Part shown: piece after piece, positions 54,573 through 63,428 of the stretch | How positions within the stretch are numbered: the first letter of the stretch is position 1 | How the letters are laid out: the number at the start of each line of letters is the position of its first letter | Assembly: GCA_020622165.1 (NCBI GenBank) | Contig: JACNMN010000007.1 | Span: forward strand, 1 to 64,000 | Source of the DNA: Boseongicola sp. H5 | Lineage (GTDB): Bacteria; Pseudomonadota; Alphaproteobacteria; Rhodobacterales; Rhodobacteraceae | Direction of reading: 5' to 3' | Length of the DNA: 64,000 nucleotides | The notes under the pieces: generated by a model | The model's database searches: none | Seen by the model: only the letters and a program-made list of their open reading frames with translations | Told to the model about the DNA's origin: nothing | Made by a program: the position numbers and the translations under genes

Positions 54573-55262
54573 TCAGAGCCAGGGCCGGATCAGCGCCGGC
54601 GGGTCGGCCAGAATATCATCCAGCGGGCCCTGAAGCACGATCCGTCCGTTTTCCAGCAGGCAAAGATCGGTGCACAGACCGGAAACATCCCGCAGGTCGT
54701 GCGTCACCATCACAAGGGTCAGCTTTGTCCGGTCGCACAATGCGGCAACCAGATCCAGCATCTCGCGCCGCAGGCCCGGATCAAGCGCCGAAAACGGCTC
54801 GTCCATCAGAGCCAGCGGCTTGTCCCTGAGCAGCATCCGGGCCAGCGCCACCCGCGATTGCTGCCCGCCCGACAGAGACCCGGGCAAGCGGCTCTCCATT
54901 CCGTCCATTCCCACCTGCGCAAGGCTGTCCGACACGCAGGCGCGTTGATCGCCATCCAGCCGCAGATCGCTGCGCAGGCCAAGGGCGACATTGTCGAAAA
55001 CACTCAGATGCGGAAACAGGTTGCTGTCCTGAAACAGAATGCTCAACGGCCGGTCCGCGACGCTGGCCCGGCTACGGTCCAACCCACCGATGATGACGTT
55101 CCCCTCATCCGGCAGCACGAAACCGGCAATCAGGTTCAACAGCGTGGATTTCCCGCTGCCCGATGCGCCCAGAATGGCCAGCCGGCGGCCGGGTTTCACC
55201 GTCAGATCGGCCCGCAGCGTGAAGCCATCCAGCTTCGTGACAGTATGTTCAAGCCGTAGCAC
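54573..55262 (-). CDS. thiQ: Thiamine ABC transporter ATP-binding protein ThiQ
   Basis: This is the ATPase of the thiamine/TPP uptake system. The 229-residue product has Walker A GASGSGKSTLL (about 32-42), Q-loop region LFQDSNLFPHLSVFDNVALG, signature LSGGQQSRVALARML and Walker B LALMDEPFSALDPG. The frame is open further upstream inside thiP; a GTG at 55262 gives the conserved start (LRLEHTVTKLDG) with a 14-base overlap of thiP. Last gene of thiBPQ. Confidence 0.92.
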   Translation of the reverse strand: MLRLEHTVTKLDGFTLRADLTVKPGRRLAILGASGSGKSTLLNLIAGFVLPDEGNVIIGGLDRSRASVADRPLSILFQDSNLFPHLSVFDNVALGLRSDLRLDGDQRACVSDSLAQVGMDGMESRLPGSLSGGQQSRVALARMLLRDKPLALMDEPFSALDPGLRREMLDLVAALCDRTKLTLVMVTHDLRDVSGLCTDLCLLENGRIVLQGPLDDILADPPALIRPWL

Positions 55263-56811
55263 GCAACCGCCCTCCCCGGTCGAAAACCCAGAACAGGGCG
55301 AGACTGAGCGCCAGAAGCAGCAACGCCGCACCCTGCGCGTCGTCGGTGCGATACGATCCCATAAGCCGGTACATCTCCAGAGGCAGCGTTCCTTGAGCGG
55401 GCGACGAGAAAAGCGCAATCACCCCCAGATCCCCCATCGACAGAGCCGCCGAGAGGCCCGCGCCAAATCCCAGAGACGGCCAGATGCGCGGCAGGATCGC
55501 ATGACGCAAACGGTCGACCCCTTTCAGCCCGAGCGCATCGGCCAGACGGCCCTGAGAGGCTTCGGCCTGCTGAATGGCCGGAAGCAGGGCGCGCAGCAGG
55601 AAGGGCAGACTCATCAGCGCATTGACAAGGCCAGTGATCGGCAAGGCCAGCGCCACGGGGTTCGCGATCGGGTTCAGGATCAGGAATGCCCCGGTGCCGA
55701 TCACCAGTGGCGAGATCGCGATGCTGAGCGCGCCGATCAACTCCAGCCCCGTGCGTGTCCGCCGCGCCATCAGGGCGGCCATGGGCAGCGCAAGCGCAAG
55801 GGCCAGCGCCGCCGATGCCGTGGCCAGAACAAGAGAACGGAGAGCCGCGTACCAGACCGAAGGCGGCAGCCCCGCCATCGCATCCACGCCCCGGCCCACA
55901 AGCGCCAGAAGCGGCAAGACCAGAAAAAGCGCGGCCAGCAGAATGATCAGCCCGTCGGCAAACCGCCCGCGCCCCGCAAACGCCTCCCATTGCATCGGCT
56001 CGCGATCCAGACTGCCGCCAAGGGCACGCGGGATTGCGAAACGCAGAACCAGAAGTGCGGCCACGGCACAGATGCCGACCTGCACGGCACCCAGCATCGC
56101 CGCCCGGCCGAGATCGAAATCGAACCGGAAGGCCTGATAGATCGCCAGTTCTATCGTGGTCGCCCGGGGCCCGCCGCCAAGGATCAGGGCCACGGCAAAG
56201 CTGCTGGTGCAGATCAGAAAAATCACGAGAAAGGCGCCGGGCGCGGTGGCGCGCAGCATCGGCAGCTCGAAGTGACGCCGGATATCCCGAGCCGTGAAGC
56301 CAAGGGAGGATGCAAGCCGCACCCGCTCCGTCGGGATCGCCAGCCAGCTTTGCAGGAACAGCCGCACGGCGAGCGGCAGGTTGAAGAAGACATGTGCCAG
56401 AACGACGCCATGCAGCCCGTAGATCTCGATCGGCGGTAAACCCACCAGATCCAGGGCCTGGCTGAACCAGCCATTCCGTCCGAACACCGCAAGCAAGCCG
56501 AAAACGGCCACAATCACCGGGAGGATGAACGGCGCGCCCATGAGCGTCACCAGAAGCCGCCGGCCCGGAAACACACGCCGTGCAAGCGCACGCGCGACCG
56601 GAATTGCCAGACCAACACTCAAAGCCGCGGACAGAAGCGCCTGAAGAACCGTAAATCGGATCGCGGCCCAGTCAGCGCCGGTCAGCCGCGCGGCCTCCTC
56701 AGCCCGCAGCGCGACGGCTGCGAGCGGCCCCAGAAGAACGAGCGCGACCCCGGCGGCAACGCATCCGCCGAGGCCTTGCTGGAATGTCAGCGGCTGAGCG
56801 CGGTCAGCCAT
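55249..56811 (-). CDS. thiP: Thiamine ABC transporter permease ThiP
   Basis: This is the membrane channel of the thiamine transporter. The 520-residue product is hydrophobic with about 12 helices in two BPD-type halves, each with an EAA-like loop (LGFTARDIRRHFELPMLRAT in the first, ALGLKGVDRLRHAILPRIWP in the second), the pattern of a fused-dimer permease of the ThiP/FbpB type. It overlaps the thiB end by 25 bases and the thiQ start by 14 bases, consistent with one transcript controlled by the TPP riboswitch upstream of thiB. Confidence 0.93.
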   Translation of the reverse strand: MADRAQPLTFQQGLGGCVAAGVALVLLGPLAAVALRAEEAARLTGADWAAIRFTVLQALLSAALSVGLAIPVARALARRVFPGRRLLVTLMGAPFILPVIVAVFGLLAVFGRNGWFSQALDLVGLPPIEIYGLHGVVLAHVFFNLPLAVRLFLQSWLAIPTERVRLASSLGFTARDIRRHFELPMLRATAPGAFLVIFLICTSSFAVALILGGGPRATTIELAIYQAFRFDFDLGRAAMLGAVQVGICAVAALLVLRFAIPRALGGSLDREPMQWEAFAGRGRFADGLIILLAALFLVLPLLALVGRGVDAMAGLPPSVWYAALRSLVLATASAALALALALPMAALMARRTRTGLELIGALSIAISPLVIGTGAFLILNPIANPVALALPITGLVNALMSLPFLLRALLPAIQQAEASQGRLADALGLKGVDRLRHAILPRIWPSLGFGAGLSAALSMGDLGVIALFSSPAQGTLPLEMYRLMGSYRTDDAQGAALLLLALSLALFWVFDRGGRLRATA

Positions 56812-57773
56812 GTATTCACCGCATCATCCCGAAGAGCTGCCGCGGTGGCCGGGTCGAAGAGCAACGCCCGCTCCGGCATGATCAGGGTATCGAACCCGTC
56901 CGGCAGGGCATCCACAGGCAAGGCTGCCGGATACATCCAGTTCGTGGTCGGAATGATGGACTGAAATCTTTCCGTCAGCATGAAGTCAAGAAACGCGCGG
57001 GCCAGATCGGGCTGATCGCTGCCTGCGAGCATGCCGGCCACCTCGATCTGAAGATAATGCCCTTCCTCGAAGGCGGCGGCGGCCTTGCTGTCATCCTCTT
57101 CCGCGATCAGGTGATAGGCCGGAGAGGTGGTGTAGGACAGCACCATATCCGCCTCCCCCTCAAGAAACAGATCATAGGCCTCGGACCAGCCGGGCGTGAC
57201 GGTCACGATATTGTCCGCAAGGCCGCTCCATATCGCGCCGGCCTCGTCACCATGGGCCGCCTCGACCCACATCAGCAGGCCCAGACCGGGGGTGGAGGAG
57301 CGCGGATCCTGGATCACGATCCGCGCCTCACTTTCCGCAAGCTCGGCAAAGCTGCCGGGCACGTCTTGCATATCGGTGTTGTGAACGAAGGCGAAGTAAC
57401 CCCAGTCATAGGGAAGAAACGTCTCGCTTTCCCACTCCACGGGCAGGGTCAGCTCCGGGACGGTCACATTATGGGGGGCGAAAAGGCCGGATTGCATGGC
57501 CGCATCCATCAGATTCGTATCCAGGCCCAGAACCACATCGGCATCCGAATTCGTGCCCTCAAGCCGGACCCGCGCCAGCAGTGCCGCGCCGTCGCCCGCG
57601 CCCGTGAACTGCACGTCGCAGCCACAGGTTTCTTCGAAAGCCTGCTCGATCTGCGGGCCGGGCCCCCATTCGGCGACAAAACTGTCATAGGAATAAATCG
57701 ACAATACGGGAGTATCCGCCGCAGCCGCCGCTGCGATCAGGGAAAACGCCGTTGCCATGATGGTGTGTCTCAT
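56787..57773 (-). CDS. thiB: Thiamine-binding periplasmic protein ThiB
   Basis: This periplasmic protein captures thiamine and its phosphates for ThiPQ. The 328-residue product has a signal peptide (about 1-19) and the ThiB start TPVLSIYSYDSFVAEWGPGP, then DADVVLGLDTNLMDAAMQSG, DWGYFAFVHNTDMQDVPGSF and a C-terminal MYPAALPVDALPDGFDTL. It is first in thiBPQ, with a GGAGG ribosome binding site at 57780-57784. A TPP riboswitch lies 50 bases upstream, so uptake is probably reduced when TPP is plentiful. Confidence 0.94.
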   Translation of the reverse strand: MRHTIMATAFSLIAAAAAADTPVLSIYSYDSFVAEWGPGPQIEQAFEETCGCDVQFTGAGDGAALLARVRLEGTNSDADVVLGLDTNLMDAAMQSGLFAPHNVTVPELTLPVEWESETFLPYDWGYFAFVHNTDMQDVPGSFAELAESEARIVIQDPRSSTPGLGLLMWVEAAHGDEAGAIWSGLADNIVTVTPGWSEAYDLFLEGEADMVLSYTTSPAYHLIAEEDDSKAAAAFEEGHYLQIEVAGMLAGSDQPDLARAFLDFMLTERFQSIIPTTNWMYPAALPVDALPDGFDTLIMPERALLFDPATAAALRDDAVNTWLTALSR

Positions 57774-57823
57774 CTCACGCCTCCATTGCGCCGGGCGAAG
57801 TGAGGCTGAGACCCTGGGCCTTT

Positions 57824-57905
57824 ACCTTCCCTCCGCCGGTCCTAACCGGTTCAGGTTCTACGGGTTCGCATGCTGCATCTCAGGCCCGATGGGCCACCCC
57901 GAGGT
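57824..57905 (-). promoter_or_regulatory. TPP riboswitch (THI element) controlling thiBPQ
   Basis: On the minus strand the 82 bases show the conserved parts in order: CGGGGTG, CTGAGATG, then ACCCGTAGAACCTGA, GGTTAGGACCGGCGGAGGGA, with a P1 stem formed by ACCT (57905-57902) and AGGT (57827-57824). It ends 50 bases before the thiB start. The thiB ribosome binding site (57780-57784) lies in the downstream leader, so control of translation or early termination are both possible. Confidence 0.93.
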
Positions 57906-57968
57906 GGCTCTAGCGGTATCCGCGATACCCGCGGACCGCAAGGCGAATCTTGCTCCCCAGGAAAGTAG

Positions 57969-57980
57969 TTTAACGTTAAA
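57969..57980. promoter_or_regulatory. Perfect 12-base palindrome between the TPP riboswitch and aroC
   Basis: TTTAACGTTAAA is a perfect palindrome in an AT-rich pocket of the divergent thiB/aroC intergenic region, 82 bases before aroC and 64 bases upstream of the riboswitch. Such a symmetrical site could be an operator; no regulator is identified. Confidence 0.35.
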
Positions 57981-58061
57981 CAAGTTTTGAGGAACCGGTT
58001 GACCCTTGGCATTCCGGCTTTCTGCGGCTAACTCCGGAAAGCAACCTAGGGCAGTTTTCCG

Positions 58062-59162
58062 ATGTCACTGAACAGCTTTGGCCATCTCTTCCGCGTCACG
58101 ACCTGGGGCGAAAGCCACGGGCCCGCACTTGGCGCAACGATCGACGGCTGCCCGCCCGGTGTCCCGGTCGCGCCGGCCGATCTGCAACGCTGGCTGGACC
58201 GGCGCAAACCCGGACAGAGCAAATACACCACCCAACGGCGCGAAGCCGATGCGGTCGAGATTCTCTCGGGCGTCTATGAAGGCCGCAGCACCGGCACACC
58301 GATCCAGCTGATGATCCGCAACACCGACCAGCGATCCAAGGATTATGGCGATATCGCCGAGAAGTTCCGCCCCGGCCATGCGGACATCACCTACTGGCAG
58401 AAATACGGCATCCGGGATCCGCGCGGCGGCGGGCGATCCTCCGCGCGCGAGACGGCAGCGCGGGTGGCCGCAGGCGGTGTCGCCCGCGCGGCGCTCAACA
58501 TGCTGCTGCCCGACGTGAAGATCACCGGATACATGGTGCAGATGGGCCCGCATCCCATCGACCGTACCCGGATCGATCTTGCCGAGATCGACCGGAACCC
58601 GTTCTGGACGCCAGATGCGCAGGCCGCCGAGCTTTGGGCCGGCTACCTTGATGCGCTGCGCAAATCCGGCGACAGCGTCGGCGCCGTGATCGAGGTGACG
58701 GCCTCGGGCCTGCCCGCCGGTCTGGGCGCGCCGGTTTATGGCAAGCTGGATACCGATCTGGCCGCTGCCTGCATGTCGATCAACGCGGTCAAAGCCGTCG
58801 AGATCGGAGACGGGATGGCCGCCGCGGTCCTGACCGGCAGCGAGAATGCCGACGAGATTTCCATGGGCCCCGATGGCCCGATCTACAGTTCCAACCACGC
58901 TGGCGGCATTCTGGGCGGCATTTCGACAGGTCAGGATGTTGTCGTGCGCTTTGCGGTCAAGCCCACCTCCAGCATTCTCACCCCGCGCAAGACCATCACC
59001 AAATCGGGCGAAGCGACGGAGATCGTCACCAAGGGGCGTCATGACCCCTGCGTCGGTATCCGCGCGGTCCCCGTGGGGGAGGCGATGGTGGCCTGTGTCC
59101 TGCTGGACCATCTCCTGCTGCATCGCGGGCAGGTGGGCGATGCCGGGGGACGTATCGGGTGA
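58062..59162 (+). CDS. aroC: Chorismate synthase
   Basis: This is the last enzyme of the shikimate pathway, converting EPSP to chorismate with reduced FMN. The 366-residue product starts [20 protein letters not shown] with the first signature (GESHGPALG), continues with [20 protein letters not shown] (the Arg/Ser FMN region) and [20 protein letters not shown], and has family length. It stands alone as a plus-strand gene divergent from thiBPQ. Confidence 0.97.
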   Translation: MSLNSFGHLFRVTTWGESHGPALGATIDGCPPGVPVAPADLQRWLDRRKPGQSKYTTQRREADAVEILSGVYEGRSTGTPIQLMIRNTDQRSKDYGDIAEKFRPGHADITYWQKYGIRDPRGGGRSSARETAARVAAGGVARAALNMLLPDVKITGYMVQMGPHPIDRTRIDLAEIDRNPFWTPDAQAAELWAGYLDALRKSGDSVGAVIEVTASGLPAGLGAPVYGKLDTDLAAACMSINAVKAVEIGDGMAAAVLTGSENADEISMGPDGPIYSSNHAGGILGGISTGQDVVVRFAVKPTSSILTPRKTITKSGEATEIVTKGRHDPCVGIRAVPVGEAMVACVLLDHLLLHRGQVGDAGGRIG

Positions 59163-59256
59163 GCGCCGCTTTCATCTGCCGGCCATACCAGCCACATGAT
59201 TTCGCCCGAATCTGAGGGCATGACTGCGGCCAGGGGCGGCTGGCTGGAGCGGTAAA

Positions 59257-59466
59257 TTGCGAATTGCAGATTTCATTCTGTCGGAGGCCGGCGCGCTGAA
59301 ACTCAGATGGACCGTGCTGACGGTTGCCTGCGTAGGCGTTGCCCTCGTGACGGTTTCGGCGGTCGCATCCGGTGTCGAAGACCTGTCGATCGGACTTCAG
59401 ACCGATCTCGCATCGCCGGGACTGTTCAGGGATCTGACACGAGCCATTGTTTCCGGTATCGGCTGA
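59257..59466 (+). CDS. Small pilin-like membrane protein
   Basis: I recognise no named gene. The 69-residue product starts with TTG at 59257 and has a short charged N-terminus (MRIADFILSEAGALKLRW) followed by one hydrophobic helix (about 19-38, VLTVACVGVALVTVSAVASG) and a polar tail beginning VEDLSIGLQ. It looks like Flp/TadE-type pilin N-termini or the small proteins of Rhodobacterales with a DGAVTVDWVVLTA-like start, without their conserved glutamate at +5. No prepilin peptidase is nearby. A weak start codon and no clear Shine-Dalgarno site leave some doubt. Confidence 0.5.
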   Translation: MRIADFILSEAGALKLRWTVLTVACVGVALVTVSAVASGVEDLSIGLQTDLASPGLFRDLTRAIVSGIG

Positions 59467-59680
59467 AGCCGCGTGACGGGGAAGGCCCTGCGCGGTCTGA
59501 GAAAGCCCGCCGAATATCTCCGTAAACAGTTCGTTTCCACGGAGTTCACCTACAGTCCCGAGCGTTAAGGTTAACGGTTTCCGTTGCGACGACAATGCGC
59601 GGAATGCGCCATCTTCTTGCCTTTATTTGGCCATGTTTCGACGAAATGCGTCGAAATTGGGGTATATTAAAGGATGTCTT

Positions 59681-60406
59681 ATGTTGTTTTTGAGTAATGC
59701 CGCGCGGCGGGCTGGCGCCGTGTCGGTGGATTGGTCCCTGGCATTTGCAGGTCTTGTGGCTCTTGGTCTGGCTTCCGGCGCAGCGATCAAATCGGGGTTT
59801 GGCGGGGCGGATGCCGCCATCGGATGGAACCTGAGCGGTGTTCCCATTCTCAGTGAGGCCGACAGCCTTGTCGCGGCAGAGGATTTCGCCTCGGGCGCGC
59901 CCGGCTGGCAGGGCGGCCATTTCGAGGACAGCGCCCTTGGCTTCGGCGGCATACTGGGGCGCTTCGGCGGCAGCAATGGCGTCGAAACCGTGTCCAAGAC
60001 CTACGATCTCGACACAAGCCGCTCCCATGTTCTGATCAGTTTCGACCTCCACGCCATAGACGACTGGGCCTTGGAGGAGGTCGTGTTTTACATGAACGGC
60101 ACCGCCATTGCACGGCGCAGCTTCACCACGCGGCCGGAAATGATGGCCCGGCAATCCTTGTCGCTGCACGCTGTCGACGGCGTGAGGGTCGAAACCAGCA
60201 CCCGGCCCGCCAACCGCCCGGACCGGGGCTATGCAAGCGGAACCCCCGGGGCCGAGGATCAAACGGTTCAGGTTCAGGTGATTGCCGAAACCCCCGGCGA
60301 AACCTTGCGGATCGGTTTCGGCTCCACCCTGTCGGAGGATATCGGCATCGCGAGCTGGGCGATCGACAATCTGCGGGTGATCTCGACCGATGCGCCCCCG
60401 GTTTGA
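59681..60406 (+). CDS. Pilin-like anchor fused to a beta-rich extracellular-type domain
   Basis: I do not recognise this 241-residue product. Its start resembles the small protein at 59257: LFLSNAARRAGAVSVDW, then a hydrophobic helix (about 18-34, SLAFAGLVALGLASGAA). The rest (about 60-241) is beta-rich with GGILGRFGGSNGVETVSKTY, LISFDLHAIDDWALEEVVFY and SWAIDNLRVIS, a pattern seen in carbohydrate-binding-like or adhesin domains of marine bacterial surface proteins. ATG at 59681 is chosen because of AAAGGA 7 bases upstream; earlier starts at 59633 or 59627 would add a basic leader. Probably exported and anchored; function unknown. Confidence 0.6.
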   Translation: MLFLSNAARRAGAVSVDWSLAFAGLVALGLASGAAIKSGFGGADAAIGWNLSGVPILSEADSLVAAEDFASGAPGWQGGHFEDSALGFGGILGRFGGSNGVETVSKTYDLDTSRSHVLISFDLHAIDDWALEEVVFYMNGTAIARRSFTTRPEMMARQSLSLHAVDGVRVETSTRPANRPDRGYASGTPGAEDQTVQVQVIAETPGETLRIGFGSTLSEDIGIASWAIDNLRVISTDAPPV

Positions 60407-60575
60407 TCCCGGGCCGCGCCACATTCCATACCGGCCGCCGGAGGCGCCGGGCAGGTCTGCCACAATTCAGCCGAATTGTACCTGGTGTTCGACCATCAGC
60501 GCCGCCATGGGGACCCCTGCAGGCGTCCAACTCTCCGGACTTTGCGGGGCGCGGACGGGTCTCCGGTTGCGGCCG

Positions 60576-61445
60576 CTAAGCCTTCACCCGGGCCAGTTGA
60601 ACGGCCAGAATACCGCCTGCGATGATTGCCACACCGATCACATCGGCCAGCCCCAGACGCTCGCTGAGCAGCAGTGCGGCTATGGCGACACCGAAAAACG
60701 GGTTGAGGAAATGAAAAGTCGCGGCGCGTGTCGGTCCGATGCGGCCCACCAGAATGAACCAGATCCATGTGGCCAGAAGACCGGGGACAAAGCTGGTGTA
60801 GAGGAACGCGACGATCAGCTGCCAGGACCAGATCACCGACCAGGGCTCCAGCGCCGCAGCAAAGGGCAGAAGCGCCAGACCGCCCACGAGAATCTGCAGC
60901 GACACGATCATCAGCAGGTTCTTCCCGTCCGACGACGCGCTGCGCACGGCCAGGGTCGCAACGGTCAAGGCCACCGCACCCAGCAGGCAAAGGGCCAGAC
61001 CAACCCCGTCCGCGCCCATGGTCAGACGATCGCCCATGATCAGAGCGACTCCGCCAAACCCCGCACACAGGCCGAGTACCCCCATGAGCGGCAATCTTTC
61101 GCGAAACACGATCCAGTTCGCGGCCGCAACCATAAGCGGCATGGTCGATGCGATGATCGCGGCCAGCGACGCCTCGATCCATTGCATCGCCACGAAATTC
61201 AGACCCAGGTAAATCGCGTTCTGACACACCCCGAAAATCAGCACCGCCCGCCACTGGCCGCGGCTGATCCGCCATGTCTGTCCAAGCCAGACCGCCAGAC
61301 CGACACCGACAAGTCCGGAAAGCGCGTATCGCAGCACGAGGGCGGTCAGCGGCGGCGCAGCCTCCACGATGATCCGGGCCGAGGTAAAGGCCGATGACCA
61401 GATCAGCGCAAAGCCAAGACCAAGCAGGATCGCTCGCAGGTCCAT
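60576..61445 (-). CDS. EamA-family (DMT superfamily) membrane transporter
   Basis: The 289-residue product has about ten membrane helices in two EamA repeats: first half with LGLGFALIWSSAFTSARIIV and ALVLRYALSGLVGVGLAVWL, second half with TSFVPGLLATWIWFILVGRI and TFHFLNPFFGVAIAALLLSE. These are typical of DMT exporters of metabolites or amino acids; the substrate is not predictable. It stands alone on the minus strand, starting just beyond the terminator of the hup gene. Confidence 0.9.
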   Translation of the reverse strand: MDLRAILLGLGFALIWSSAFTSARIIVEAAPPLTALVLRYALSGLVGVGLAVWLGQTWRISRGQWRAVLIFGVCQNAIYLGLNFVAMQWIEASLAAIIASTMPLMVAAANWIVFRERLPLMGVLGLCAGFGGVALIMGDRLTMGADGVGLALCLLGAVALTVATLAVRSASSDGKNLLMIVSLQILVGGLALLPFAAALEPWSVIWSWQLIVAFLYTSFVPGLLATWIWFILVGRIGPTRAATFHFLNPFFGVAIAALLLSERLGLADVIGVAIIAGGILAVQLARVKA

Positions 61446-61468
61446 CGTGATTGCCTTACCTCAATGAA

Positions 61469-61498
61469 AAAGGGTCGCCCGCAACCGGGCGACCCTTT
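61469..61498 (-). terminator. Intrinsic terminator of the HU gene
   Basis: A perfect 13-base stem, AAAGGGTCGCCCG and CGGGCGACCCTTT, has a CAAC loop. On the minus strand the stem ends in CTTTTT, giving the U run. It starts 22 bases after the HU stop. Confidence 0.9.
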
Positions 61499-61520
61499 CA
61501 TGTCTTGCCTGCGTCGGCAA

Positions 61521-61811
61521 TCAGCCGTTCACACTGTCTTTCAGGGCTTTCGCGATAGTCACCTTGACCACCTTGTCGGCATCCTTGTGGATCTGCTCGC
61601 CCGTTGCGGGGTTGCGCACCATACGGGCGGGCCGTTCACGGCAATAGACCTTGCCAACACCGGGGATGGTGGCGGCGCCACCATTGGAAACTTCTTTCGT
61701 CACGACCGAAGCGATTGCATCCAGCGCAGCGCTTGCGGTTTTCTTGTCGCTGCCCATCTCGTCGGCCAGGGCGGCAACCAGTTGGGTCTTGGTCATGGGT
61801 TTCTGTGCCAT
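61521..61811 (-). CDS. HU-family DNA-binding protein
   Basis: This is a nucleoid-associated histone-like protein that bends DNA. The 96-residue product has MTKTQLVAALADEMGSDKKT (helical dimer part) and the DNA-binding beta arm GVGKVYCRERPARMVRNPAT followed by GEQI. It is of the HU rather than IHF type, with the RNPATGE form. The frame is open 24 codons upstream; the ATG at 61811 is chosen for its AAGGAG ribosome binding site and the conserved length. Single gene with its own terminator. Confidence 0.93.
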   Translation of the reverse strand: MAQKPMTKTQLVAALADEMGSDKKTASAALDAIASVVTKEVSNGGAATIPGVGKVYCRERPARMVRNPATGEQIHKDADKVVKVTIAKALKDSVNG

Positions 61812-61943
61812 GGGTTTGTTCTCCTTTACTGCCCGAACCCTAGGGCTCGTTGGCGCAAAACTACCCGAATATTGTAGGAACACACAACGCTTTGTGTGTC
61901 GATTTCTGCAGAATCAGCCCGAAAATCGGGCTTTTTCGCCGAA

Positions 61944-63428
61944 TCACAGGAATGCCGTCTCCTCAAACGAGCGCAATTTCCGGGAATGCAGCCGTTCAAG
62001 GGGCATCTCCCTGAGATTTTCCATCGCCCGGATGCCGATCAGAAGATGGCGCGAGACCTGCGTTTTATAGAACGCGCTCGCCATTCCGGGCAGTTTCAGT
62101 TCTCCGTGCAGCGGCTTGTCCGAAACGCAAAGCAGCGTTCCGTAGGGCACGCGGAAACGGAACCCGTTGGCCGCAATCGTGGCACTCTCCATATCCAGCG
62201 CGATCGCGCGCGACTGGCTGAGGCGCTGCACCGGGCCGCTATGATCCCTGAGTTCCCAGTTGCGGTTGTCGATGGTGGCCACCGTTCCCGTCCGCATGAT
62301 CCGCTTCAGGTCATAACCTTCCACATCGCTCACATCGGCCACGGCTTCCTCAAGCGCGATCTGCACCTCCGCCAGCGCCGGGATCGGCACCCAGACCGGC
62401 AGGTCGTCATCAAGCACGTGGTCTTCCCGCAGATAGGCATGGGCCAGAACGAAATCGCCAAGCGATTGCGAGTTCCGCAACCCCGCGCAATGCCCCACCA
62501 TCAGCCAGACATGGGGGCGCAGGACCGCGATATGATCCGTCGCGGTTTTCGCGTTCGAGGGGCCGACGCCGATATTGACCAGCGTGATGCCGGCCCCGCC
62601 CGGGCGGGTCAGGTGATAGGTCGGCATCTGTGGCAGTTTTGGCGGCGTGTTCAGCGCTTGGTCGGGATCGGTGATCACGTCATTCCCGGGGCCGACAAGT
62701 GCGGTGTAGCCGCTATCGGGGTCACGAAGTGCGGCCCGGCCGAACTCCACGAACTCCTCCACATAGAACTGGTAGTTGGTGAAAAGCACGTGGTTCTGGA
62801 AATGCTCGGGCGCTGTTGCGGTGTAATGGGCAAGGCGCGCCAGCGAATAGTCGATGCGCTGCGCGGTGAAGGGCGCCAGCGCCCCGGATCCGTCCTCGTT
62901 ATGGTAGCCGAAGCCGTTGACGATCTCGTCATTGGTGGTGCCCAGATCGGGCACGTCGAACACATCGCGCAGCGGGAAGGCCAGCGCGCCATCCTGCGGC
63001 ACCTGCATATCCGCATCGTTCAGCACCGCGAAATGGACCGGGATCGGTGTCATCGACGGGCCGATACTGACCGGAACCTGATGATTTTCGATCAGCAGGC
63101 CGATCTGCTGGGTCAGATAATGCTTGAAGAGGTCAGGGCGGGTCACGGTCGTGGAGTAGGTTCCCGGCTCCGCCACGTGCCCGAAGGACAGGCGGCTGTC
63201 GATCTGTCCGAAGCTCGTCGTCGTGATACGGATCTCCGGATAAAACGCGCGGAAGCGTTTGTCGGGCATCTCGCCCATGACCACCTCGGCGAAATGCGCG
63301 CTCAGGAATGACGTCGCGGTCTCGTACAACTCGCGCAGATAGGCCACGGCCTCCTTGGGGTCGGTGAAGCTTTTCACACCCTGATCGGCGGGGCTTTCCA
63401 CCGGCAAATGTATCATGGGCGCGGTCAT
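61944..63428 (-). CDS. amn: AMP nucleosidase
   Basis: This enzyme hydrolyses AMP to adenine and ribose 5-phosphate. The 494-residue product has the Amn N-terminal domain (EAVAYLRELYETATSFLSAH, then RAFYPEIRITTTSFGQIDSR) and the PNP-like catalytic domain (ITLVNIGVGPSNAKTATDHI, DVEGYDLKRIMRTGTVATID, IALDMESATIAANGFRFRVP). The length fits the family. Its start overlaps the stop of the upstream adenine deaminase gene by 4 bases (ATGA), so they are translated from one message. Confidence 0.95.
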   Translation of the reverse strand: MTAPMIHLPVESPADQGVKSFTDPKEAVAYLRELYETATSFLSAHFAEVVMGEMPDKRFRAFYPEIRITTTSFGQIDSRLSFGHVAEPGTYSTTVTRPDLFKHYLTQQIGLLIENHQVPVSIGPSMTPIPVHFAVLNDADMQVPQDGALAFPLRDVFDVPDLGTTNDEIVNGFGYHNEDGSGALAPFTAQRIDYSLARLAHYTATAPEHFQNHVLFTNYQFYVEEFVEFGRAALRDPDSGYTALVGPGNDVITDPDQALNTPPKLPQMPTYHLTRPGGAGITLVNIGVGPSNAKTATDHIAVLRPHVWLMVGHCAGLRNSQSLGDFVLAHAYLREDHVLDDDLPVWVPIPALAEVQIALEEAVADVSDVEGYDLKRIMRTGTVATIDNRNWELRDHSGPVQRLSQSRAIALDMESATIAANGFRFRVPYGTLLCVSDKPLHGELKLPGMASAFYKTQVSRHLLIGIRAMENLREMPLERLHSRKLRSFEETAFL

